Source: Ehretia macrophylla (taxonomy: Eukaryota; Streptophyta; Magnoliopsida; Boraginales; Ehretiaceae). From it: a stretch of 64,000 nt of DNA. The DNA lies in the NCBI GenBank assembly GCA_037974665.1, contig CM075778.1, positions 8,607,001-8,671,000 of the forward strand. The letters are read 5' to 3'. Each line of letters starts with the position of its first letter. The first letter of the stretch is position 1. A program made the translations under genes and the position numbers. Below are positions 24,431 through 34,833 of this stretch, one piece after another. The notes below the pieces were generated by a model. That model did not search any database and was not told where the DNA came from. It saw only the letters and a program-made list of their open reading frames with translations.

Positions 24431-24689
24431 ATTTTCATGAGTCTTGTGTTTAGTGTTTGTGTAAGAAAATGTTGGCTTAGATGTTTGTGTAGTATTGAAA
24501 TTAGAATAGAATATAGGGTATGTTTAAAGGTTTGTGAGATTTTGTCTTGTAGTGGGTTTAAAATATAATATTTAGGTGTTAGTGGATTTTGTAGGATTTG
24601 AATTAAGAATTTAATAATGGTTAGTGGATTGTGTAGGATTATTCTATTGCCTAGTACTTTGTGCAAAAATCTTTCTAGATTAGCATGCA

Positions 24690-25250
24690 GGCACGCATTC
24701 TTAGGTCTAAAGCACAAATTACGAGGTAGACACGAACTACGAGGTAAGGCACGTATTTCAAGACTAAGACACAAACTTCAAGACTAAGGCTCGCATACTT
24801 ATGTGAATGCACGTAACCCTAGGTTGTGCACGTAGACCAATGCAATGTACGTAAATCACTATAATGCATGTATTTCAATGTAAGGCACTTCGTTCTAGGT
24901 CAAGGCACATAGGTTAGCATTAATGCACATTTATCGAGGTTTTTGCACGTTAATTGAGGTCAGGGCACATATATCTAGGTATCGCACATAATTCGAGGAT
25001 TAAGGTACACAATTCTAAGTCAAGGCACGTATAACGAGGCATGTACGAAAACTAAGAAACGTATCTAAGGTATTGTATGTAACCCAATACTAATATACTT
25101 AATCCTAGGTTAAGGCTCGTACTTCGAGACAAAAGCATACTCTCTAATACAGGTACACGTAAATCAAGACAGGGTACATAATCCAAGGTCGGTCATATAA
25201 TTCTAGGTCTAAGGCATGTAAATCGAGGTAAGACATGTTATTCGGGGTCG
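24690..25250 (-). repeat. Degenerate minisatellite with ACGT cores in the solo LTR U3
   Basis: Dozens of short units of the form AAGGCACGTATTTCAAG / GGCACGTATAACGAG recur about every 18-25 bases with much divergence. The array sits at the start of the LTR in element orientation, so it is U3 promoter-proximal or enhancer sequence. Confidence 0.7.
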
Positions 25251-25264
25251 GTCCTCACAGTCTC

Positions 25265-26640
25265 CATTTTTTAAGTGCAAAGACCACAGCTACCAATTCT
25301 AAATCATGAGTGGGGTAATTTACCTCGTATGGTTTCAACTTCCTAAACGCATATGCAACGACCTTGTCGTTCTGCATTAGAACACAACCTAATCCTTCTT
25401 TAGATGGGTCATTATACACTTCATACCCCTGACTTCCTTTAGGTAATACCAAGCTAGGAGCTGTAGTTAACCTCTTTTTCAACTCTTGAAAACTCTTCTC
25501 ATACTTATCGTCCCAAATAAAAGGAACCTTCTTTTGTGTGAGCTTCATCAATGGGTTTGCTATTTTGGAAAAATCTTGCACAAATCTCCTGTAATATCCA
25601 GCCAATCCTAGAAAACTCCAAATTTCTGGAATAGTCTCTGGCTTCTTCCAGGACATAACTGCCTCAATCTTTGTTGGATCTACTACTATTCGCTTTTGGG
25701 TAACAATGTGTCCCAAGAATGCCACTTGAGATAACTAGAATTCGCACTTACTAAATTTTGCGTACAACTAATGCCCACGCAACTTATGTAATACCATATG
25801 TAAGTGTTGTTCACGTTCCTCCTTATACCTCGAGTATACCAAAATATCATCTATAAAGATAACCACAAACTGACCCAAATAAGGTCGGAACACCAGTGCA
25901 TCAAATCCATAAATGTTGTCAGTGCATTTGTTAATCCAAAGGGCATTACCACGAACTCATAATGTCCGTATCGGGTTCAGAAAGCGGTTTTTGGTATGTT
26001 TTCTGCTTTAATCCTCAATTGGCAGTATCCCTGTCATAGACCAAACTTAGAGAACACCTTGGCCTCACTTAATTGATCAAACAGTTCATCTATCAATGGT
26101 AAGGGGTACTTATTCTTGATAGTTAGTTGATTCAGCTCTCGATAATCAATGCACATTCTCATGGTTCCATCTTTCTTTTTAACAAACAGAACAGGTATTC
26201 CCCAAGGTGAGGTACTAGGCTGGACAAAACCTTTAACCATTAGCTCTTGTAGTTATTTCTTTAACTCCTGCAACTCGGTTGTAGCCACCCTATAGGGTAC
26301 TCTTGACACGGGCTGTGCCCCGATGATCAATTCTATGATAAACTCTATTTCTCTTTCAGAGGGTAGCCCTGGTAATTCCTCAGGAAATACCTCTAGTATT
26401 GGTTTACTACCGGCACCTCCTCTAGTTTGAGTTTGTTTGTTGGTTTATTAATCAGATAAGCATATCCCTTACAACCCTTTCGGACCAGTTTAATAGCTTT
26501 CGTTGCTGAAATCAATGACTTCCCCAATCCTTTCCCATGTCCTTGCACTTCTACCACTGGCTGGCCTGGCATGCAAAACCTAACAATCTTCATGCGACAA
26601 TCCAACTGAACATAATACTTAGCCAACTAGTCCATTCCTA
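25265..26640 (-). pseudogene. Element A pol, 5' part: protease end, RT and RNase H start
   Basis: 26,393-26,626 encodes the segment after protease (YYVQLDCRMKIVRFCMPGQP). 26,034-26,240 encodes RT motifs [20 protein letters not shown] and [16 protein letters not shown]. The RT active site reads [11 protein letters not shown] near 25,850. 25,255-25,725 encodes [25 protein letters not shown] and [20 protein letters not shown] (RT connection and RNase H). Stops and frameshifts separate the blocks. Upstream gag, zinc knuckle and the protease active site are deleted, since leader sequence begins by about 26,650. Confidence 0.85.
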
Positions 26641-26871
26641 AAAGTTAAGGTCCGTTCTCTATATCAATTACATATCTGACTCAACAAGGTGGTCAGGTTA
26701 TTATTAAGAAAATCAATTCACATTCAAGTCAATATCAAACAAATCAATTCACGTTCATGTCAAGCAAGTACGATTCAATCACAATGACTCAATGAATGCA
26801 CGTGCAGGGTACAATTTCTACCCAACGCCTAGTAAACCTAACCTGATATAGCCTAGGGGCCTCAAACCTAG

Positions 26872-26883
26872 GCTCTAATACCA
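26872..26883 (-). other. Element A primer-binding site
   Basis: The minus strand reads TGGTATTAGAGC, two bases from the 5' LTR end. This is the initiator-methionine tRNA type with one mismatch from the common TGGTATCAGAGC. Confidence 0.8.
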
Positions 26884-26885
26884 AC

Positions 26886-28891
26886 TGTAACGACCCAAGT
26901 CAAGCAAGCTGCTCGATACTGTGTCGGGACCGAGTGTTCAACACTTTTGAAAACCATTCGCGGAAGCGTTTTAAAAGAACAATAAAAGTGTTTACGAAAA
27001 CAGTAAGGTTAATCTGATAAGGTAAGTAATAAAACTAGATCAGCACTACCGTTATTTTACAAAAGTAAATTTGTACAGACACCACTACCAAAATTGCACA
27101 GCACTTGTTACATGTACAATTGTGCTCACAAGGGGACCTACAACACAACCCCCGCAACTACTAATACCCCTCCAACACTATCAATTCCCGATCCTGATAG
27201 CCCTGGAAGTGAACATGTACCAAGATCGTAGGTCAGCCGCTTAAGACAATAGGCTGCCGATCCACGATCGTCTTGTATTGGGTTTTATGCAGGATAGGAA
27301 CAAGTTATACTGGAGGCGGCGGAAGATCGTCCTGCCTGTAGTAGCGTATTACCGGTATATCCATCTCAGGTGCGAAATGCTAATCTATATCAAACAATCT
27401 ACAAAATATGCACATGTTCTCTCTACACATAATGACCTGTCGTGATGCAAACATGATACAAACACAAGACAAGCACGCAGGGTGAGTCTATAACCCAACA
27501 AAGAACGGGAAGGGGATAGTACATGCTGGTACAAATTATGAGTACAAGATAGCATTACACACGCAGTAGGGATACAAGCAGGGTATAGGTAGTATAGGTA
27601 ATATGAGACAAACACGATACAGGTATACAAGTGAGCGCAATAGATAGTTAGGCTCAGAACAAGTACAGGTAAACAAGTGCAAGCTGATACTTCGCGCATC
27701 TTTTGGGACAACAATTAGTCAAGAAGGTGAATGCGGAGGGCTATTTCGACTGATATCAATGCAAATGCCGAGAGCTTGTCGGGCTTACGTTGCACAGTAC
27801 AATTACAATTACTAGATGCAGTACATACTGGTGACTCACTTTCTAGGACAGTGGGTACGTACTATGTCATGGTACGAGCCACATTGGTCGAACCACTGCC
27901 TGTTGTTAGAGTTGCAACTCATATACACACATGCAAGTAACATGCAGCCCACTTTGGATAGTTTAACGACTTAACAATGTTCACAATAATATTACACAGG
28001 ATCTAGACAGGCAATAACACATGTTCTGTGATATTTTGGCAGAGTAACGGCTATAATAAAACAATTTCCAAGTATAAATTAGGCATTATGACGACATGCA
28101 AATAACATGTATAACATTTCTGAAAATATTTGGACAACATTTCTGCTTACCTTATGTTAAAACTACCAGATAAATCAGGAAGTATATATTAGCAAATTAA
28201 CTGGACAAATTTAAGAATAACAAGGATATACTAACAACATGTAGATACCATAAATAAGTAAAGCAATAAAACCCTTGCCTCAAAATGTCAAAAATTGGAG
28301 AAGACTCAAATCAGTTTTAGAACTTTCGGAACGTTAACTAAACTAAATTGATATAATTTTATGGAATCGGGCCAGATAAAAATTGTCTGCAAAAGTTTGA
28401 TTTCAGGGGTTAAGTGACCCCCCCTTTTATATTGGCGCTCAAGGCCGACATAAGGGGAAATACGTGTCCCTTCCTCATTGGCTGACCAATCGTGGTTGGC
28501 CACGTGGGGGAGACGTGTCCTTCCACCTGTCACACATGCGTGACACGTGTCCCGAGACACATGTCACTCCCCGGGAGTAGCACCAATGTTTTATTTTTTG
28601 CCTGTTTTGCACTTAGGTGTCCCCGATTTTTGTATTTTGGGGCCAGGATGCAATTTTGCCAAACTTCGCTATTAAATAGTACAAGTTAAAGGAAACCCAA
28701 TGGCGTATGCTAATTTTTCGCTGTGGGGTCCACATTTTCCTATAATTGGTCCCAAAGTGAAACCTTTTTTTCGGACCAAAAACCCCTAAAATCGGGAAAA
28801 CAACCAATATGGCCCGAAAAGTTAAAGTAAATCACCTATACTCTTGTAAGTAGCTGAAAAGTTTTACTTGGTGGCAATATGAGGCTTTACA
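26886..28891 (-). repeat. Element A 5' LTR (intact, 2.0 kb)
   Basis: Plus-strand ends are TGTAACGACCC and GGCTTTACA. It aligns with the split copy at 10,523-20,822. In element orientation the promoter lies near 28,430 and the primer site follows the low-coordinate end. Confidence 0.88.
28425..28570 (-). promoter_or_regulatory. Element A LTR promoter: TATA box with G-box cluster
   Basis: The minus-strand TATA-like TATAAAA is at 28,425-28,431. Upstream of it lie CACGTG G-boxes at 28,501-28,506 and 28,544-28,549 and ACGTGTC/ACGTGTCC variants near 28,461 and 28,512. The 3' LTR copy has the same layout at 20,404-20,494 with three perfect CACGTG sites. ACGTGTC is the core bound by plant bZIP (ABRE) and bHLH factors. 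Activity is inferred, not shown. Confidence 0.6.
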
Positions 28892-30779
28892 TAAAACATC
28901 TTTATGATGTAATTTCTATGATTATTGGCAATTTTTTACCTCAATTTGTTTGAGGATTTTTTACATAAATATTATATTCCAATTATCTATTTTTCATTAG
29001 TTTTATAACTGCATGACATTATTTCGAAAGTCCCCTTGTAATTTTATTCATGTTCACGTTTGTCCCCTGTGTTTTTTAAAGTGCACAAAACCCCTTTCTT
29101 GGTGATGAAATGGTACAAACGCCCCCTAATGCTAACATCTATTAATTTTTTAACGGCACTATAAAATGACGTATATGCCTTTTTAAATAAAAAAAACTAA
29201 TCCAAAAAAAGGATAAATTGGCACGGGACCCTCTTGTAGTTTTACTTATGTGCACGTTTATCCCCTATGTTTTGTAAAATGCACGTTTGCCCCCAATGGT
29301 TTATGAAAAGGCGCACGCGTCCCGTCCTCTGTTAGAAAAATAGTCGAACTTAACAACGAGCGTAGTACACACGCGGATTTTCAGATGCTGCAAGTTTTTT
29401 TTTTGACAGCTTAAAATAAGAATTTTATGGATGAAATTACCCTTACCTTAAATTCACAATTTTAAATAAGAATTTTGAGGTGTTGCTGTGTGCGGTCACG
29501 TGGAGTTGGTCACATTGAAAAAATACCACATATAATACTAATAATTGTTTTAAAGACTATAGGGGGTCGCTATAATGAAAAAGCACCGCGTATAGTGGTA
29601 AAAAATATTTATTAACTCTTTTTAGTGACAATAAATAATTATATTTTATATTGAAATTTAATGAATTTAAATCTTTAAAATCGGTTTTCATAACAAGCAG
29701 TTTAAAACATTAAATAAAAATAATTTTTTTAAGGGGTGCTAAATCATACATATCAGTTTTTGATCTACATTAAATATTCGATTACCGTGCTAATTATAAA
29801 TATCACACTTAGGGTAAAAAATAAAATACGAATAACACATATCAATTTTTATCTACATTATATTGTGCATATATGTTGTAATCAAAATTTTAGAGGTATG
29901 GTAACCTTTTGTTTTACTAAAATATGGATTACTAATAAACTTTCAAGGGGCATAACTTTATACTCAATGATCCATTTTTTTTGCTTGAGTAGTCCCGTTT
30001 ATGTATCTCAACGAGATCTACGCATTGGAATAGTGAAACAAGGGTTTTGAAGTAGTTGTGGCCTACTCATTCTCAACCGTAGGTGGTAAAATTTTAAAAG
30101 TTCATAACTTTTTACTCAATTGTCCGTTTTTAGGGATTTTTTTTTTCACATCGGGTATTTTTTTCGAGATCTAGTCACTGCAAACAGCCAAAGGTAGTTT
30201 GGGTCAATTATTTTCTCAAAAAGGGCCTTATTTTGATCTTAATTTGATTTTTAAATTATATTTGACACAAAATTTTAAAAATATAATTTATTCGATTGTG
30301 GACTACATTGATTGAATTAAAGAAAAATTAACATCATGATAATCTAATTCATATGTTAAATTCAATGTAAGTATAGACAAATTTATTATATTTAATTTTT
30401 AGTATTGCTAAATATTTTTAAGGAATTCTCTAGCTTAGATGGTCAACAAGTTGTCATTAAAAATATGTACAAACTGAATGAGTAGAGAGGTTAAGGGTTC
30501 AAAACTTGGAGAAGCCACATAATTTTTTCTTATTCTTTTTTAACATAGATGGCGGTTTTGAAAAGCGCCTCTCATGTTCTAAAATTTTTAAATGATTTTC
30601 CCTCTGAATTTATAAGTCTTATTTATATATTTGATTTTATCATAGGCGGCGCTTCATGTTTTCAGTTTTTTAAACGCTTTTCCCTTCTAAATTTATCATA
30701 GGCGGAGCTTTTCCCTCTGATTTTATCATAGGCGGCACTTTATGATAGGGTACTAACTAGAGTAGGACTACAATTACGG
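28892..30779. other. Gene-free repeat debris, possible CACTA-type remnant
   Basis: Two related blocks at about 29,028-29,098 and 29,224-29,300 (TGTTCACGTTTGTCCCCTGTG and TGTGCACGTTTATCCCCTATG) resemble half of a foldback element. From 30,546 to 30,745 a motif like TCATAGGCGGCGCTT recurs at least three times, together with reversed GCGCCT. The rest is AT-rich. Subterminal GGCGGCGCTT repeats suggest an En/Spm-like relic, but I saw no CACTA terminus or transposase. Confidence 0.35.
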
Positions 30780-31191
30780 TGTTGTTGTAGAATAATTGCT
30801 AGAAAGATAATAATTTGAAAGAGATTTGAGAGAAATTAGAGAGAATTGTATTAATTTTACTGTAAATTGTGGACTACAATGAAGCTCTATTTATCTGAAA
30901 ATATGGTAACTATGAAGATATTCATGCATCACTATTTGTATAGTGCCTAGCGGCTACTATTTATGACACTATTTACAATACTGTTCATATACTACTATTC
31001 ATGCAGTATTGTTCACGTGATACTGTTCTCACACATTACTATTCATGGTATTGTTTATCCGATAATATTTACACAGTAATTGTCGGTGATACTATTCACA
31101 TAATAATATTCATCTGCCAATAACATATTCGTGTATAAGTATCCATCTTTTGTTTGAGTTATGAATATCCATTATCTAATATTTTATAACA
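30780..31191 (-). mobile_element. Copia LTR (412 bp)
   Basis: On the minus strand it runs TGTTATAAAATATTAG ... to ATTCTACAACA. A polypurine-like AAAGGAGAG sits just outside it at 31,192-31,200 (minus strand). The interior repeats TACTATTCATG-like units (30,905-31,110). It is adjacent to the Copia polyprotein end at 31,400-31,690, so it is the 3' LTR of a minus-strand Copia relic. The other LTR is not in this region. Confidence 0.7.
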
Positions 31192-31399
31192 CTCTCCTTT
31201 GGAGATTCACTGAATATCTGCTATCCAATATTTCATAACACTCCCATTTGGATAAAAATTCTAATGAAGAAAAAAAGTACAATTAATATTCTTTCTATAC
31301 GCTTTTCGTACTGCCTCATTAGAAATATTTTTCAGAAAAATCAAGTGAGACAAAACATGTGCAAAGGGAAAAAAAGTGCAGTGCGTATGTCTCGCACTC

Positions 31400-31690
31400 T
31401 CGTGGGCATATCAAGAATGATCATGGAGTCGGCACATGCCAATCTTCCATACGAGCTTTTCGAATGTGATAGTAGGCAATAATTTTGTGAACAAATCAAT
31501 AAATTTTTCATTGAATGAATCTGACGAACCTCGATATCACAATTCTTTTGAACCTCATGAGTAAAAAAGAATTTTGGCGAGATATATTAATTCTATCACC
31601 CTTGATATAGCCTCTCTAAATTTGAGCAATGCATACAGCGTTATCTTTTTACTTTTCTTGACCACTTTTGGTTCCACTACATCTCACTTG
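31400..31690 (-). pseudogene. Copia polyprotein C-terminus (RNase H end), decayed
   Basis: The minus strand reads NAVCIAQI, stop, GYIKGDRINIS, then in another frame HEVQKNCDIEVRQIHS, and later EKLVWKIGMCRLHDH. This is the order of the conserved Copia RNase H tail (CIAQ..GYIKGDRTKHI..FF.THELQ..GDI.V.QI..DN.AD.FTK). At least two frameshifts and stops are present. The rest of pol is absent. Confidence 0.7.
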
Positions 31691-31699
31691 ATGAACTCT

Positions 31700-32410
31700 T
31701 GTACATACATTTCTACATGAAATACATTAATGTTTAGCAAAAAAAGAAAAAAAAAGGTTACCCACTAATTACTAATAATATTGTAATATTAACTAGCTAG
31801 CAAGATTTAGCGTAGACTATTCGGAAGGTCAAGTCTTCGTGAATCTTTCTGGCCTTCCATTTTCCATGTGCATTCAACACGCTTGGTTGCTGTACGACGG
31901 AGTCTAGACGCCAAAGATTAGATGACAGAACCCTTGAAAAATCAAAAGCGACTTTAATACTCGGAAAGCGACTTCGTTTTTAATGAAAATTGTTTTTATG
32001 CATACTCTTCCGAGTGCAGGAGTCATCTAGTTACTATCTCAAGGCAAGTATTTCAATTTTCAAAATTGTTTTCAAATTTGCCTTTTCTTTTTGTTCCTTC
32101 GTCCTTGGTCAATTGGCCCCCTTGTTTATTTTCATGTAATAAAAGTCTTTTCTAGCTGATTTAGCAAAACAAAAATCTTCTAGTTACTGACATTTTTGGT
32201 TTTTAAATAGTCTAACATAAATCATAGTTTCATTTTCCATTTTCCTTTATGTTATTCGACATCAAGTATTTATTGGGAATAATGTTTATTGTACTCAGGA
32301 TCATGTACAAGTAAAATATATAACACAAGACACAAGCAATTTTAACATTATTTGGACTTTCACAATCCAAAAATGAGAAAATCCACTATCACATATAATA
32401 ATTACAACTG
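31700..32410. other. Gene-free AT-rich interval
   Basis: I found no coding frame, repeat boundary or RNA gene here. It separates the Copia relic from the TRIM. Confidence 0.4.
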
Positions 32411-32415
32411 ATTTT

Positions 32416-32986
32416 TATTAGAATATAACACTTACTTCACATCGAAAAATCAGAAATTCTAAAAATACCTTATAAAATCTTAAACTACTCCATTTTGCAC
32501 CAAATAGTTTTAAAATGGAAACTCAATTATTTTAATATGGATAGAAACCCAGTTATCTTAACATGGTATCAGAGAAGGACCCTTCGTCCAGTCATATTTC
32601 TCCGCGTGTAACCCATCTCAAAAAATTCAGGTCCACTTGTGTTCAATATTTCACGTGTGTCATGTTCCACGTATCTTCAATCTCTCACGTGTTACCTCTC
32701 ATGTGTGTTTAATCTTCTATATGTAACCCATCTAAAAAATTAGGTCCACATGTTCACATGTGCTTAATTTTTCAAGTGTGACCCTTCTTAAAATTAGGTC
32801 TATGCGTGATCAATCTTTTATGTGTGACTTCTCTCAAATCAGGTCACATTTGAGGGGAAGTGTTAGAATATAACACTTGTCTTAAATCGAAAAATTAAAA
32901 ACTCTAAAATCACCTTATAAGATCTTAAGTTACTCCACTTGACACTAATTAATTGGTTTTAAGATGCAAACCGAGTTATCTTAATA
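32416..32986 (+). mobile_element. Complete TRIM (miniature LTR retrotransposon), 571 bp
   Basis: LTR 1 is 32,416-32,563 and LTR 2 is 32,861-32,986, both opening with TTAGAATATAACACTT and ending near GTTATCTTAA. A perfect primer site TGGTATCAGAG abuts LTR 1 at 32,564-32,574. A polypurine tract TTTGAGGGGAAG abuts LTR 2 at 32,849-32,860. TSD ATTTT is at 32,411-32,415 and 32,987-32,991. The roughly 285-bp interior has no coding capacity and repeats CACGTGTG-like words. Confidence 0.85.
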
Positions 32987-32991
32987 ATTTT

Positions 32992-33800
32992 ATTTGTGAA
33001 AATTGTCTGAACCTTCCTATAACATTAGAATAAACCATCTCAAATGCTCACAGCTGCCACTCCTTTACCCAGTTACGCCGTCGCACAATTTTTTTTTTTT
33101 TTCATTGATTTGAGACACCTAACTACAATATGTAGAAGAACTAACATCTCAAAAGACAAGTATTCTTTTTTCTAGACTAGGACTCCAACTTAATTGCTTT
33201 TAATATGGGTACAAGCCAGAAGCACAAATACTTATCCTAAAATGACGTGTACTCTCTTTCGTTTCTAAAGTTATGTTTAACTAGACTACGACTTCAACTC
33301 GTCTTTAATATTAGACTTAACTTTGAGCCACAACCCAACACTACTTTGGGGAGACTTCAGCAAAGATACAGGCTGGTCAATCACAAAAGTTAGGTACAAT
33401 TTGAATTGTCAAGTAGTACATAATTGCTTGGTTGTACAGTCGCCAGCTCCCAAAACTTATTTGACGGGGTTTGATGTGCTTGCCCAATTTGAATTATCAA
33501 GTAGTACATTAATAAGGCCAAAACCCCTTGAAGGGTGAATGACGAATCCAATACCAATGGAATTTTTACGCTTCTCCCATGTGTTCCTTTATGATTTGTT
33601 TCCTGCATGGTTATTCGTGCCCAGGAGAATCCGCTAGGTTGGAGAATAGACTACCGTCTAGAATCTAATTATTCCACATAAATAAATTTAAACTTTTAAG
33701 TATATAAGATTTTAAGCTCTTTCATTTAATACCAATTAGTTTTAAGATAAAATTTTAAGTTATTTATTAAGAGTGGATCTAAAGCTTCTTTTCTGTGGGG
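32992..33800. other. Gene-free interval with a short direct repeat
   Basis: A roughly 25-bp sequence (CAATTTGAATTGTCAAGTAGT) at about 33,398 recurs nearly unchanged at about 33,485. A stretch at about 33,680-33,770 resembles a decayed solo LTR of the TRIM family (ATATAAGATTTTAAGCTC). No gene was recognised. Confidence 0.4.
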
Positions 33801-33808
33801 GCTATGAC

Positions 33809-33987
33809 CAATGGCGGATCTACCTTGGTGCTAGTGTGAGCCCAAATTTTCCTTAAGATCTATGTGTATTTATTCTAAATTTTCTTTAAAATATGTTCAA
33901 TATTAGTATGAAAAAGCAAATTAGTGCCACTAAAATAAATATCAGCATTATAACCCCCACTTAAATAAAACTCTAGATCCGCTCCTA
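33809..33987. mobile_element. hAT-type MITE (179 bp)
   Basis: The left end CAATGGCGGATCTA and the right end, read on the minus strand as TAGGAGCGGATCTA, form terminal inverted repeats of the YARNGGCGG hAT type. Flanking GCTATGAC and GCTAGAAC are an 8-bp duplication with two mismatches. It has no coding capacity. Confidence 0.65.
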
Positions 33988-34828
33988 GCTAGAACTATAT
34001 ATGTTTAATGTAATAGAATATTTTTTTGTGTCCAAATTCCTATCAAAATGTACAGATATCTATTATCACATTTTACTTAACATAGTATTTTATTTATCAA
34101 TTAAAATTCTATTTGTCCAAGAATTAAAGTCCCTCTTTAACCCTTTATGCGAAATGATTTTTTAGAAAAATAATACATTATCAGTTTAATGAGATATTGC
34201 TATGAAATAAATAAATAGATTAAAGATACTGTAAAGTTAATATGTAAAATTATAATAAAGTAAAGAAAAAATATAAAAAAGAAGATCATCTTGAAAAAAT
34301 TCAACTAGAATTGCATATTGGCATGGAAAGAGTGAGATTAAATAAAAGTCTAAAGTGAGATCGCGTGCTTTTTCATATTTAAATAAATACTAATGCAAAA
34401 TTTTAGCCTGAAGATAATATTAATTAATTTATCATTTCCAAATATTCTGAAACTTTTATTTTGTAAAGTAAATAATAAAGAAGATAAAGGTTAAATTTCA
34501 GTCAAAAATGAAAAATATATATAAATTTCATCAGTTTAGTTTATTTAAATAGGGACCTAAAATAGAATTGATAGTTTTGATAAATTATTTCTATCTTGAT
34601 CGACTACAAAATTAAATTAATAAAGATTAGAGAAGAAGAAAAAAGAAAAAAGAAAAAAAGGAAGACTTATGTGTCACTGAACTTGAATTTTTACATGGAC
34701 AAACTAAAGTTTGTCGGCACATTCATATTAAATGATTTTGAAGACCAAACTTAAGGATCAGTAAGGGTTAAATAATTTTTGACCAATACTACATATACAA
34801 AGTACAACGATTTGTGGGATCACTAAGG
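33988..34828. other. Gene-free AT-rich interval
   Basis: Low-complexity AT-rich sequence with a purine tract near 34,630-34,665. I saw no gene or repeat boundary before element B. Confidence 0.45.
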
Positions 34829-34833
34829 ACTAT

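Larger units (their letters stand above)
21706..25259 (-). mobile_element. 3.55-kb solo LTR nested in element A's RNase H
   Basis: On the plus strand it starts TGTCACGCCCCAACC and ends GGTCGGTCCTCACA, with TSD GTCTC at 21,701-21,705 and 25,260-25,264. Removing it rejoins the RNase H reading KKWR..HYLWG of element A, which confirms the boundaries. No internal domain or second LTR is present. It contains GT-rich microsatellites (24,286-24,316; 24,413-24,430), an ACGT-rich minisatellite near its U3 end (24,690-25,250) and the shared leader module (22,400-22,450; 22,650-22,850). Confidence 0.85.
10523..28891 (-). mobile_element. Element A: decayed Ty3/gypsy chromovirus (Tekay-like), with nested insertions
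   Basis: The 5' LTR is 26,886-28,891 and the 3' LTR is 10,523-20,822, split by the Athila element; about 1.96 kb remain once that is removed, against 2.0 kb for the intact LTR. A primer site TGGTATTAGAGC (initiator-Met type) lies at 26,872-26,883 on the minus strand. A polypurine tract (AAGGGAAAAAGGA) lies at 20,823-20,835. Flanking TATAA and TAAAA give an imperfect 5-bp TSD. Domain order on the minus strand: protease remnant, RT, RNase H, integrase C-terminus with chromodomain-like tail. Gag, the protease active site and the integrase catalytic core are missing. The element is non-autonomous. Confidence 0.85.

Noticed and set aside
24044..24774. Open frames around GT microsatellites in the 21,706-25,259 solo LTR
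   Set aside because: They are created by TG/CA repeats with no coding signature.
27385..27714. 109-codon minus-strand open frame present in both LTRs of element A (also 19,364-19,693)
   Set aside because: It is cysteine-rich with no recognisable domain. The two copies are similar because the LTRs are copies of one another, so this is not evidence of selection.
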